Shown one piece after another: positions 51,765-59,776 of a DNA stretch of 64,000 nucleotides. The stretch's first letter is position 1, and each line of letters starts with the position of its first letter. The translations under genes were made by a program, and so were the position numbers. A model generated the notes under the pieces. It was not told where the DNA came from, ran no database searches, and was given only the letters and a program-made list of their open reading frames with translations. This DNA is from UBA4416 sp048498515 (GTDB taxonomy: Bacteria > Bacteroidota > Bacteroidia > B-17B0 > Aurantibacillaceae), in contig JBEHXV010000025.1 in the NCBI GenBank assembly GCA_048498515.1, positions 3,677 to 67,676 of the forward strand. Reading direction: 5' to 3'.

Positions 51765-52571
51765 TTATTTAATAGAGAATTTCGCTTTTACTTCGTAACG
51801 TAGTTTAATTTTTGAGAGACCGGCCAGTTCATTATCTCCCGAATTGGAACCATTGGCTCCACCACCGGAGTTCATCACTGAATTGGAGCTCATATTCATA
51901 TTGCTGTTTGAGGCATTATAACCGTTTCCGTAGTATGGATTGCCCCAGTACCAGCCGTAACCATCCCAATAACGCTGCCCATTGGGGCCGGTTTTGGCGT
52001 TGTTGTTATCTGAAACAACTTCTTCGATGGAGATCACAGAACCAATGCTTTCATCAATAGCTTCCAATAAATACGCAGCTTTTTCCTTTGCCATGCGAAT
52101 GGCCTCTTTTTTTACTTCTTTGCGGTACGTTTGCAGATCTTTATTGGAGGTAGTGCCAACAGAAATGGTTCGCACCCAGGGTTTATTTAATTCTTTTACA
52201 AGCTCCAGCAAATTAGTTTTTGTAGTAACTTTTATTCTGTACGTTTGCATCAGTTCACTGGATCCCCGGTAATACCACCAATACCACCAGTAGTTCCAAT
52301 AACCCCATTCGGAGTTGGCAGTTTTAAACGCCAGTTGGTCCTCACCGATCTTGTATTTTTTGCAGATGTCGATGAACTCACTTTCTCTTTTTTCAAAATC
52401 GCTTCGTTTATCCTGCAACACAATGGCTATTTCTACTTCATCGGGCTGAATGCTCATTTCGGCACTTCCGGTTACTTCTATGTATTTGTTTTCGGATTGG
52501 GTTTGTGCACAGCTCAAATTAAACAGCGCCGTAATGATAAATACTGTGATGTATGTTTTGATGTATTTCAT
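51765..52571 (-). CDS. SIMPL-domain (DUF541) protein
   Basis: 268 aa with a signal peptide, possibly a lipoprotein (LFNLSC). The SIMPL domain is clear: EVTGSAEMSIQPDEVEIAIVL at the N-terminus, later QTYRKEVKKEAIRMAKEKAAYLLEAI. An unusual Trp/Tyr-rich loop (WGYWNYWWYWWYYRG) interrupts it at about residues 88-102. A Gly/Asn/Ser-rich low-complexity stretch lies near the C-terminus. SIMPL proteins form periplasmic oligomers of uncertain role. Middle gene of the operon. Confidence 0.88.
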   Translation of the reverse strand: MKYIKTYITVFIITALFNLSCAQTQSENKYIEVTGSAEMSIQPDEVEIAIVLQDKRSDFEKRESEFIDICKKYKIGEDQLAFKTANSEWGYWNYWWYWWYYRGSSELMQTYRIKVTTKTNLLELVKELNKPWVRTISVGTTSNKDLQTYRKEVKKEAIRMAKEKAAYLLEAIDESIGSVISIEEVVSDNNNAKTGPNGQRYWDGYGWYWGNPYYGNGYNASNSNMNMSSNSVMNSGGGANGSNSGDNELAGLSKIKLRYEVKAKFSIK

Positions 52572-52582
52572 GTTCTTTCGTG

Positions 52583-53296
52583 TTATTGTTTTACAGCCGT
52601 TCCTTCAAATTCAATTGTATCGTTGTAGGTGTTAACCAACTCCGAAAGCTCGTATACGTTTTTGTAGCCATAACCATACAGGTTAATGTAGGTAGGAATG
52701 TTCAGGGCCAAAGTGAGTGGCTTTGCAGTGGCAGGTAGTTCCTCTACCGCTTCAAGTTCATTCAATACAGGGCCGGGTTTCCCTTTTGCTTTTATTTTGC
52801 TTTTTATTTTTGCACCCTTTTTACTGTCAATGATAAGCGGATTGAATTTTGCAGGCATAGCCATTTTTGTAGCAAAATATGGGCTGAAGTCTTTTACAGT
52901 TAACTGAGTCGCATTTGCCACAGGATTACTTATGAAATTATTGTTGCAATAAATCAGGATCTTATAATCACTCGAAGGGATAATTTTTGCCAGGTTGGCT
53001 TGTGTGAAATCAGAAAAGTTTAAATGAATAGCTCCTTTTACATGCACGGCTGCATACATGGAGTCTGAGCGGGTATCTAAAACAATAACCCTTTCTTCTT
53101 TGCTTGTTTTTACAAACTCTTCCGCGTTCAGCATCCGGCTTTTACGGTGTTCCTTTACTTCGGCAACCAGGCCTTCATAAGCATCAAAGTCAACCAGTGA
53201 TGGTGTTACCTGTGCGAAATTTATAAACGATGAGGCACTAAATAATAGTGTGGCCAAATAGTACTTCCTGTTCTTTTTAGTTTTAAAATGTTTCAT
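52583..53296 (-). CDS. Rhodanese-like domain secreted protein
   Basis: 237 aa with a signal peptide ending FINFAQ. The rhodanese-like fold is at about residues 55-140: RVIVLDTRSDSMYAAVHVKGAIHLNFSDF and the active-site Cys in KILIYCNNNF. The rest is unassigned, with a Lys-rich patch (KIKSKIKAKGKPG). First gene of the operon with the SIMPL and VWA genes, 11 bp before the SIMPL start. Divergent from the TPR-LytS kinase across about 200 bp. Confidence 0.87.
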   Translation of the reverse strand: MKHFKTKKNRKYYLATLLFSASSFINFAQVTPSLVDFDAYEGLVAEVKEHRKSRMLNAEEFVKTSKEERVIVLDTRSDSMYAAVHVKGAIHLNFSDFTQANLAKIIPSSDYKILIYCNNNFISNPVANATQLTVKDFSPYFATKMAMPAKFNPLIIDSKKGAKIKSKIKAKGKPGPVLNELEAVEELPATAKPLTLALNIPTYINLYGYGYKNVYELSELVNTYNDTIEFEGTAVKQ

Positions 53297-53480
53297 GATC
53301 TTGAGTTTTAATTAATAACGAGGTAAAATTAGACAGGGCAGAGCCTGTTAAAAAGCGGCACTTAGTGAACGGTCTTTTTGACTTGGTGAAACGGCTTTTT
53401 AATACTGTATACCCTATAAAATCAGGGTTTTTTAGCCCAATTTGCCGGAATATAAATTTTAATATTCGCGCTTTCCTCAC

Positions 53481-53488
53481 TATGTTTG
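53481..53488 (+). promoter_or_regulatory. Putative -7 element (TATGTTTG)
   Basis: TAnnTTTG match 8 nt before the ATG at 53497 of the TPR-LytS kinase. Confidence 0.4.
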
Positions 53489-53496
53489 TAGCGTAA

Positions 53497-55590
53497 ATGA
53501 ATAAGTGCTTGCATAAGATTAACCACAGGGCATTGGCAATTCTCATATGCCTTGGCCTAAGCCCTGTGTCTTTTGCCCAGGTTAATCAAAGCCAAAACGG
53601 GCAGTACCAAAATTACCAGAACCAAAGCCAGGTGCCTGCGCAAAATTCAACACAGAGCTATACTAAAAAAAGAACTGTTTCTAACAGCTCACCCGATTTG
53701 GATTCTGCCAAATACCTGGCAGATAAAAGCCCTTTGCGCGCTATTGAATTTTTAAACAAGGTTATTGAACAGAGTATTAAACTCAATGATAAAGCCAATG
53801 AAGGTTCTGCTTATCTCATTCTTGGCAACATTCAACAAAGTTTGGGACAACATGACCTTGCTATTGAAAATTACAGGAAATGCATTGCTGTGTATAATTA
53901 CAGAAGTAAATCAAAGTACGGTTCGGTTAATAACACTACTGAACCCAATGTGTTTAATGCCAACCGGCAAATGGCCATTTCTTATATTGAATTGAATAAC
54001 ATTGCCAGGGCGGAAGAAAACATCAATAATTGCCTTGACTTTTCTTTGGCTCCTTTATCGGATCTCTTGTCGGTTAGGCGTTTATTGGCTGCCATTAAAT
54101 TTAAGCAGGGTAAGCCGCAGGAAAGCCTTTCGCTTTTAATGGATGTGCTGACACAGGAGAAGCAGTTGTACAATGTAACTGGAGAAATTGAGACGTATCT
54201 GTCGCTTGGCGAACTATACCTTCAGCAAAAAAATGATGAAAAGGCGGAAGATTATTTTACGCAGGCAAAGGTACTGGCTGAAAAAAATAATCAATCCAAA
54301 CTGGCACTCAGGGCAAACGATCAACTAGCTAAACTATTCAGAAAGCAAAAAAATGTTGCCAAGGAAATAGAAACCCGTAACAGCAATATTGCCATTAATG
54401 CCGGTAATAATAATAAGCAGGCAGTTGTTAAAGAAAATATAGAAATTGGAAATGCCTATCTCAATACCAATCAAATGGATAAGGCGCAAACCTATTATGA
54501 CAAGGGTTTAACCGAATTTTCAACTCAACTTTCGGGTACAGCTATGGATAGCAGACTTTTTATAAAAAGTACAGACCTTGATGAAACAGCAAAAGCCTAC
54601 AAATTATTAGCCGAACAATGCCTCAAACAAAAAAATCCTGAAAAGGCCCTGTTGTATTTTAATGAATATGCTAAACTCCAGGATTCCATAAAACATGTTC
54701 GCCAGCGTGAATTGGATGAAGCCATTAACCTGAGTAATAGCCTTGGCAAAAACCAGCAACGCATCGATCTGTTGGAAAAAGAGAGGCAGTTGACAGAAAA
54801 GTCCTTAGAGGTTTTAAACCAGGATAAAAACCTGAAAGAGGAACAACTGGATTTTAAAAACGTCATTATTTATACCCTGATGGCCTTTTTGGTCTTTACC
54901 TTATTGGCCGGCTATTTTGTGATACGAAGCGCTAAGGAAAAGCGTAAGGTAAACCAATTGCTTGCTCTCAAATCATTACGCGGACAAATGAACCCGCATT
55001 TCATATTCAACGCCCTTAATTCAGTGAACCATTATATTTCCCAAAATGATGAGCGAAAGGCGAATCGCTATCTCTCTGATTTCTCAAAGCTGATGCGCAT
55101 GGTGATGGATAGTTCAAAACATAGCCAGGTGCTCGTAACCGAAGAGCTGGATATGCTGCGGTTGTATTTGCAATTGGAACATGCCCGTTTTAGCGATAAA
55201 TTTGAGTATACGTTTAATGTGAGCAGTGCGCTTGCCGACTCTGATTTTGAATTACCACCTATGTTGATACAGCCTTATATTGAAAATGCTATCTGGCATG
55301 GCTTACGATACCTGGATCACAAGGGGCAGCTTACCCTGGCGTTTGAAGAAAACAACCATGAGTTGATCGTCACTATTTCGGATAATGGCATTGGAAGGAA
55401 TAAGTCGCTTGAGTTAAAAACGCTGAACCAAAAAAAGCACGTATCTATTGGAATGCAGAATATTGAAAACAGGATAGGGATCATGAACGATTTGTTTCAT
55501 ACCAATATCCGTGTGGAAGTGACAGATGCATTTCCCGGCGAAACCAACTGCGGTACTAAAGTAATCTTATTCATCCCCCAGAAAAAATAA
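53497..55590 (+). CDS. TPR-repeat LytS-type sensor histidine kinase
   Basis: 697 aa. A signal-peptide-like N-terminus is followed by periplasmic tetratricopeptide repeats at about residues 75-400 (SAYLILGNIQQSLGQHDLAIENYRK), a coiled coil and one membrane helix at about 458-478. The cytosolic His_kinase domain has H501 in GQMNPHFIFNALNSVNHYI, then HATPase boxes (QPYIENAIWHGL, ISDNGIGRNKS). This is the LytS/YehU-type kinase architecture common in Bacteroidota. The cognate LytTR regulator follows after 4 bp. Confidence 0.94.
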   Translation: MNKCLHKINHRALAILICLGLSPVSFAQVNQSQNGQYQNYQNQSQVPAQNSTQSYTKKRTVSNSSPDLDSAKYLADKSPLRAIEFLNKVIEQSIKLNDKANEGSAYLILGNIQQSLGQHDLAIENYRKCIAVYNYRSKSKYGSVNNTTEPNVFNANRQMAISYIELNNIARAEENINNCLDFSLAPLSDLLSVRRLLAAIKFKQGKPQESLSLLMDVLTQEKQLYNVTGEIETYLSLGELYLQQKNDEKAEDYFTQAKVLAEKNNQSKLALRANDQLAKLFRKQKNVAKEIETRNSNIAINAGNNNKQAVVKENIEIGNAYLNTNQMDKAQTYYDKGLTEFSTQLSGTAMDSRLFIKSTDLDETAKAYKLLAEQCLKQKNPEKALLYFNEYAKLQDSIKHVRQRELDEAINLSNSLGKNQQRIDLLEKERQLTEKSLEVLNQDKNLKEEQLDFKNVIIYTLMAFLVFTLLAGYFVIRSAKEKRKVNQLLALKSLRGQMNPHFIFNALNSVNHYISQNDERKANRYLSDFSKLMRMVMDSSKHSQVLVTEELDMLRLYLQLEHARFSDKFEYTFNVSSALADSDFELPPMLIQPYIENAIWHGLRYLDHKGQLTLAFEENNHELIVTISDNGIGRNKSLELKTLNQKKHVSIGMQNIENRIGIMNDLFHTNIRVEVTDAFPGETNCGTKVILFIPQKK

Positions 55591-55594
55591 ACCT

Positions 55595-56347
55595 ATGTTG
55601 AAAGCCATCATTGTAGACGATGAAAAAATAAGCAGGGATATCCTGAACGATTACATTGCAAAGTATTGCCCTGAGGTGACGGTTCTTGCGCAGTGCGATT
55701 CTGTGAAAACAGGCCTGCTGGCAATAGAGAAACACCAACCCGATATTGTGTTTCTGGATGTGGAAATGCCTAAGGGAAATGGTTTTGATCTATTGGAACA
55801 GGTAAAGGACATTCAGTTTGAAACTATTTTTGTAACGGCCTTTGATAACTATGCCATCCAGGCTCTGAACTATAGCGCGGCTTACTATATTTTGAAACCG
55901 GTAAGTATTGATGAACTGGTGGCTGCTGTGGATAAAATAAAAAACCAGAAGCAGAAAAATACGGCCGGCGTCCATACCAAAGTATTATTGGAGAATATAA
56001 AAAATAAAACCATTTCTCAGCATAAGATCGTCTTGCCTTTGCAGGATGGTTTTGAAGTAGTGAACCTGAAAGACATAGTGCACTGCGATGCGCACGATAA
56101 CTTTACCGACTTTCATTTTGTGTCGGGACAAAAAATGATGATTTGCCGGACCCTTAAATTTTATGAGGAATTGCTTGGCGAATCGGGATTTATGAGGGTT
56201 CATAAATCGCACCTTATTAACCTCGACCATGTCATGAAATATAAAAGAGGGAAAGGTGGTCAGCTTACCATGAGTAACGGCGCTGTGATTGATGTGTCGC
56301 CAAATAAAAAGGATGAGCTCATGGAGCAGTTCGAGAAAGGAAAATAA
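55595..56347 (+). CDS. LytTR-family response regulator
   Basis: 250 aa. Receiver domain with D8-D9 and phosphoacceptor D55 in IVFLDVEMPKGNGF, and LKPVS as the conserved Lys region. C-terminal LytTR DNA-binding domain from about residue 145 (LPLQDGFEVVNLKDIVHCDAHDN, FMRVHKSHLINLDHV). Cotranscribed with the TPR-LytS kinase. The divergent rhodanese-SIMPL-VWA operon is a plausible but unproven target. Confidence 0.95.
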   Translation: MLKAIIVDDEKISRDILNDYIAKYCPEVTVLAQCDSVKTGLLAIEKHQPDIVFLDVEMPKGNGFDLLEQVKDIQFETIFVTAFDNYAIQALNYSAAYYILKPVSIDELVAAVDKIKNQKQKNTAGVHTKVLLENIKNKTISQHKIVLPLQDGFEVVNLKDIVHCDAHDNFTDFHFVSGQKMMICRTLKFYEELLGESGFMRVHKSHLINLDHVMKYKRGKGGQLTMSNGAVIDVSPNKKDELMEQFEKGK

Positions 56348-56362
56348 TCCCCTTATTTTTAA

Positions 56363-56381
56363 TTGCTATACTTTGTAGCAA
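56363..56381. repeat. TTGCTA palindrome, copy 2
   Basis: TTGCTA-TACTTTG-TAGCAA, similar to 42102-42118 (shared ACTTTGTAGCA). Located between the LytTR gene and the ORF6N gene. Confidence 0.45.
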
Positions 56382-56437
56382 GCACCTGTTTTAAAATTGC
56401 CGTACTTCGCTTTATATTTTATAGAGAGCAAAATTTT

Positions 56438-56992
56438 ATGGCAAAGAAGAATGGTTTATTGGTAATTCCTGATGAGGTGGTGATGAATAAGATCTACATT
56501 ATCAGAGGACAGAAAGTAATGCTGGATGTTGATTTAGCGAACCTTTATCAGGTTGAAACAAAAGTGTTAAATCAGCAGGTGAAGCGTAATTTAAAACGTT
56601 TTCCAGGCGATTTTATGTTTCAGTTAACGGTTACAGAGTTCGAAAACTTGAAGTCACAATTTGTGACTTCAAGTTGGGGAGGTACACGAAAGTTACCTTT
56701 GGTGTTTACAGAGCAGGGCGTAGCCATGCTATCAGGCATCCTGAATAGCGACAGGGCAATAGCCGTCAATATCCAAATCATGCGCATCTTTACAAAAGTG
56801 AGGCAAATGCTGACTGATAACACCAAATTGCGCCTGGATATTGAAAAAATCAAAAAGAAACTGGATAACCAGGATAAGAACATGGAAGTTGTGTTTAGGT
56901 ATTTGGACGAATTATTGGAAAAGAAAGAATTACAGCCTGCTGCAATACAGAAAAGAACCAAAATAGGTTATAAACTGCCCCGAAAGAAATAG
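56438..56992 (+). CDS. ORF6N-domain protein
   Basis: 184 aa from the ATG at 56438; a further upstream start is open but would begin in the palindrome. The N-terminal ORF6N domain covers about residues 10-95 (IIRGQKVMLDVDLANLYQVETKVLNQQVKRNLKRFPGDFMFQLT, RKLPLVFTEQGVAMLSGIL). The C-terminal half is coiled coil with a basic end. ORF6N/KilA-N-type domains come from phage and mobile elements and bind DNA. In Bacteroidota they are scattered single genes. No phage genes are adjacent. Confidence 0.9.
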   Translation: MAKKNGLLVIPDEVVMNKIYIIRGQKVMLDVDLANLYQVETKVLNQQVKRNLKRFPGDFMFQLTVTEFENLKSQFVTSSWGGTRKLPLVFTEQGVAMLSGILNSDRAIAVNIQIMRIFTKVRQMLTDNTKLRLDIEKIKKKLDNQDKNMEVVFRYLDELLEKKELQPAAIQKRTKIGYKLPRKK

Positions 56993-57034
56993 AAATAAAC
57001 TTCTATATTTATAGCTCAATTCAATACCATACCT

Positions 57035-58495
57035 ATGAACGAAGCTATCAGAAAACTGGAACCCACAGCCATGTGGAATAATTTTGCAGACTTAAACGCT
57101 GTACCCCGCCCTTCAAAGAAAGAAGAAAGAGTGATCCAATTTGCCAAAGAATTTGGTGAAAAACTAAAACTCCCTACCTATGTGGATGAAGTGGGAAATG
57201 TCATCATTAAAAAGCCGGCCACCAAAGGCATGGAAGACAGGGTAACAGTGGTGCTGCAAAGCCATTTGGATATGGTGCACCAGAAAAACGCCGCTACTGA
57301 TTTTGATTTTAATACACAAGGTATTGAAATGATTGTGGATGGCGATTGGGTTAAAGCCAATGGTACTACCCTGGGAGCGGATAATGGAATAGGAGTAGCC
57401 TCCATTATGGCACTGTTGCAATCAAGCGATATTCCTCATCCAGCCCTTGAAGCGTTGTTTACAATTGATGAGGAAACAGGCATGACAGGTGCCCTGGCTT
57501 TAAAAGGCGGTTTATTGGATGGAGAGATCATGCTGAACCTGGATACGGAAGACGATCATGAATTGACGATTGGTTGTGCGGGTGGTATTGATGTAACGGC
57601 TAATGGAAAATACGACCAGGCAAAACCACAAAATAAAGTTGCCTTTAAATTAACAGTGAAGGGATTAACCGGTGGTCATTCGGGGATGGATATTCATAAG
57701 GGAAGAGGTAATGCCAACAAATTAATGAACCGCATATTATTTGCCTTAAACAAATACCTGCGCATTGAAATTGCATCCATTGATGGCGGTAGTTTAAGAA
57801 ATGCCATTCCACGCGAATCGGTTTCTGTAATCACAGTTCCCGATGAGAATAAAGAGATGTTAAAGAAACAGGTGAAAGACCTTGAAGCTGTTTTAAAACA
57901 AGAGCATGGAACCACCGACCCTAATTTAGCAGTCACACTCGAAGATACAGAGATGCCGGCACAGGTATTAAATATCAATTTTCAGAATAAATTACTAAGA
58001 AGCATTTATGCCTGCCCCTATGGTATTTACCGCATGAGCCCTGATATTGCTGGCCTGGTGCAAACATCCAATAACATAGCCCGCGTAATTGTAAATGATG
58101 GCACAGTGCAAATTCAATGCTTAACCCGTAGCTCGGTTGATTCTGAAAAAACCGATCTTCAACTGGCCCTTACTTCCGCCTTTGAACTATGCGGCGCCGA
58201 AATTACAACGGCCGGCTCATATCCGGGCTGGACCCCAAAACCATCATCGCCAATTGTAAAACTCATGAGCGAATTGTATAAAGAGCGTTATAAAGAAGAA
58301 GCAAATGTGAGTGCCTGCCATGCCGGCCTGGAGTGTGGTATCCTGGGAACCAATTATCCCAACATGCAAATGATCTCTTTCGGACCTAACATTACGGGAG
58401 CACATTCGCCCGATGAAAAAGTTCAGATCAGCTCTGTTCAAAAGTACTGGGGCTTTTTACTGGAAACACTGGTTAGGATCCCAAAGAAAAGTTGA
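57035..58495 (+). CDS. pepD: Aminoacyl-histidine dipeptidase (PepD, M20C)
   Basis: 486-aa zinc dipeptidase. The M20 metal ligands and catalytic acids are in LQSHLDMVHQKN, TLGADNGIGVASIMA, TIDEETGMTGA, LNLDTEDDHE and the C-terminal ITGAHSPDEK. The dimerisation/lid domain insertion (GLTGGHSGMDIHKGRGNA) is present. Length matches PepD. A methyltransferase gene starts 11 bp downstream on the same strand. Confidence 0.95.
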   Translation: MNEAIRKLEPTAMWNNFADLNAVPRPSKKEERVIQFAKEFGEKLKLPTYVDEVGNVIIKKPATKGMEDRVTVVLQSHLDMVHQKNAATDFDFNTQGIEMIVDGDWVKANGTTLGADNGIGVASIMALLQSSDIPHPALEALFTIDEETGMTGALALKGGLLDGEIMLNLDTEDDHELTIGCAGGIDVTANGKYDQAKPQNKVAFKLTVKGLTGGHSGMDIHKGRGNANKLMNRILFALNKYLRIEIASIDGGSLRNAIPRESVSVITVPDENKEMLKKQVKDLEAVLKQEHGTTDPNLAVTLEDTEMPAQVLNINFQNKLLRSIYACPYGIYRMSPDIAGLVQTSNNIARVIVNDGTVQIQCLTRSSVDSEKTDLQLALTSAFELCGAEITTAGSYPGWTPKPSSPIVKLMSELYKERYKEEANVSACHAGLECGILGTNYPNMQMISFGPNITGAHSPDEKVQISSVQKYWGFLLETLVRIPKKS

Positions 58496-58506
58496 TTTGA
58501 TAACAA

Positions 58507-59100
58507 ATGGTTTTTGAACAGTTAAAACAAAAGAAATATCCTTCCGACCTTGCATTTGATGCGATATACCCGAAAGCCTACCAGCAACAGTCTGCCAGGC
58601 ATTTCACACCGGTAAAGGTGGCTGTTAAAGCAGCTAACTTATTGGTTAAGGGGCCCAACGCTAAAGTGCTGGATATTGGCTCAGGTGTTGGAAAATTTTG
58701 TTGCATTGGTGCAAGCATTAGCAATGCGCAGTTTTATGGTGTGGAGAAACGAAAAACGCTCACTAATTTGTCTAATAAAATAAAACGGCTGTACAAATTA
58801 AAGAATGCGCATTTTATGAATGCCGATTTTACAGAGCTGGATTTCTCAAACTTCAATGGGATCTATTTTTTTAATTCCTTCCAGGAACAACTGGATGAAA
58901 CCTGTGTATTGGATGAAACTTCAAAAGTGTCGCTAAAAGAATACAGGCAATACCACGAAGCTTTAATGAAGAAGCTGGAGGAATGCAAATCAGGCACCCG
59001 CTTAGTAACCTATTATACGTTTAAAAATAAGATCCCTGCTTCCTATGAATTCATAAGCGCAGATAAAACAGGGCTTCTGAAATTTTACATAAAAAAGTAA
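58507..59100 (+). CDS. SAM-dependent methyltransferase-like protein
   Basis: 197 aa with a class I methyltransferase core: VLDIGSGVGKFCCIGA (motif I) at about residues 55-70, FYGVEKRK (motif II) and FMNADFTELDFSNFNGIYFFNSF. The substrate cannot be predicted. It is followed immediately by the convergent ferritin-like gene, with one base between stop codons. Confidence 0.8.
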   Translation: MVFEQLKQKKYPSDLAFDAIYPKAYQQQSARHFTPVKVAVKAANLLVKGPNAKVLDIGSGVGKFCCIGASISNAQFYGVEKRKTLTNLSNKIKRLYKLKNAHFMNADFTELDFSNFNGIYFFNSFQEQLDETCVLDETSKVSLKEYRQYHEALMKKLEECKSGTRLVTYYTFKNKIPASYEFISADKTGLLKFYIKK

Positions 59101-59101
59101 T

Positions 59102-59665
59102 TTACTTTTTACAATACTTTCCCGATTCTTCAACACTGGCTTTATTGTTAATGTCTATGTCATTCATGCTTTGTGTAGCACCCCACGAAAATATCTTTTC
59201 AAAAAAAGGCAACAACCTGTTGTCTTTTATTTGCTCATAAAAGTATACTTCGTGTTCTTTTTCTTTAATTCCCATTTCATACAAAATGTGGTCATGCTCT
59301 GTAATTCCTAATTCATTAAAATACTGTTTAAGCCTGAAGTATTCACAAACGTTTCCGCTCTCCAACCTTCCTGCAAAGTAAAATGGCATGAACCAGCCAA
59401 TTAAAAAACAGCTCACATGAATGATCTTTCCTACAACGTGGAATCTCAATTCATAGTACCTTGAAGGAGAAATGCCATATTGTTGCATGATCTTCAATAC
59501 TTCGGCGCGGTGGCCCCATTCGTCCATTTCTATTTGTCTGATGTCCGTTTTTTCAATCTTGCTTTTTACCGAAGCAGCATGACCCTGGTAGGCAAATGCG
59601 GCCGCTTTTTCGGCAGAGTAGGCCATTTGCAACAATTTAATCAAGGGTTTATGGTTAAGGATCAT
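59102..59665 (-). CDS. Ferritin-like diiron protein (COQ7-like)
   Basis: 187 aa from the ATG at 59665. A TTG at 59686 extends the frame but overlaps a TACATTTG -7 element. A four-helix ferritin-like fold is suggested by ligand-type motifs: AEKAAAFAYQGHA, the ExxH in EMDEWGH, and the pair EHDHILYEMGIKEKEHEVYF. This spacing resembles demethoxyubiquinone hydroxylase (COQ7) relatives. Bacteroidota generally use menaquinone, so a quinone role is doubtful. The central hydrophobic stretch (about residues 76-98) could contact the membrane. Confidence 0.75.
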   Translation of the reverse strand: MILNHKPLIKLLQMAYSAEKAAAFAYQGHAASVKSKIEKTDIRQIEMDEWGHRAEVLKIMQQYGISPSRYYELRFHVVGKIIHVSCFLIGWFMPFYFAGRLESGNVCEYFRLKQYFNELGITEHDHILYEMGIKEKEHEVYFYEQIKDNRLLPFFEKIFSWGATQSMNDIDINNKASVEESGKYCKK

Positions 59666-59683
59666 GGGAGAAAAAATATGGTT

Positions 59684-59691
59684 CAAATGTA
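59684..59691 (-). promoter_or_regulatory. Putative -7 element of the ferritin-like gene
   Basis: Minus strand TACATTTG matches TAnnTTTG, 18 nt from the ATG at 59665; it decides against the TTG start. Confidence 0.45.
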
Positions 59692-59776
59692 GATATTATT
59701 TAAAATGAAAAGAATAAATAGCATATATTTATGTAACAATTCCGTTCCCTAAGTATCAATCCGCTAAGTTTTTTGT

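Noticed and set aside
52245..52628. Plus-strand 127-aa frame
   Set aside because: Antisense to the SIMPL-domain gene; no independent support.
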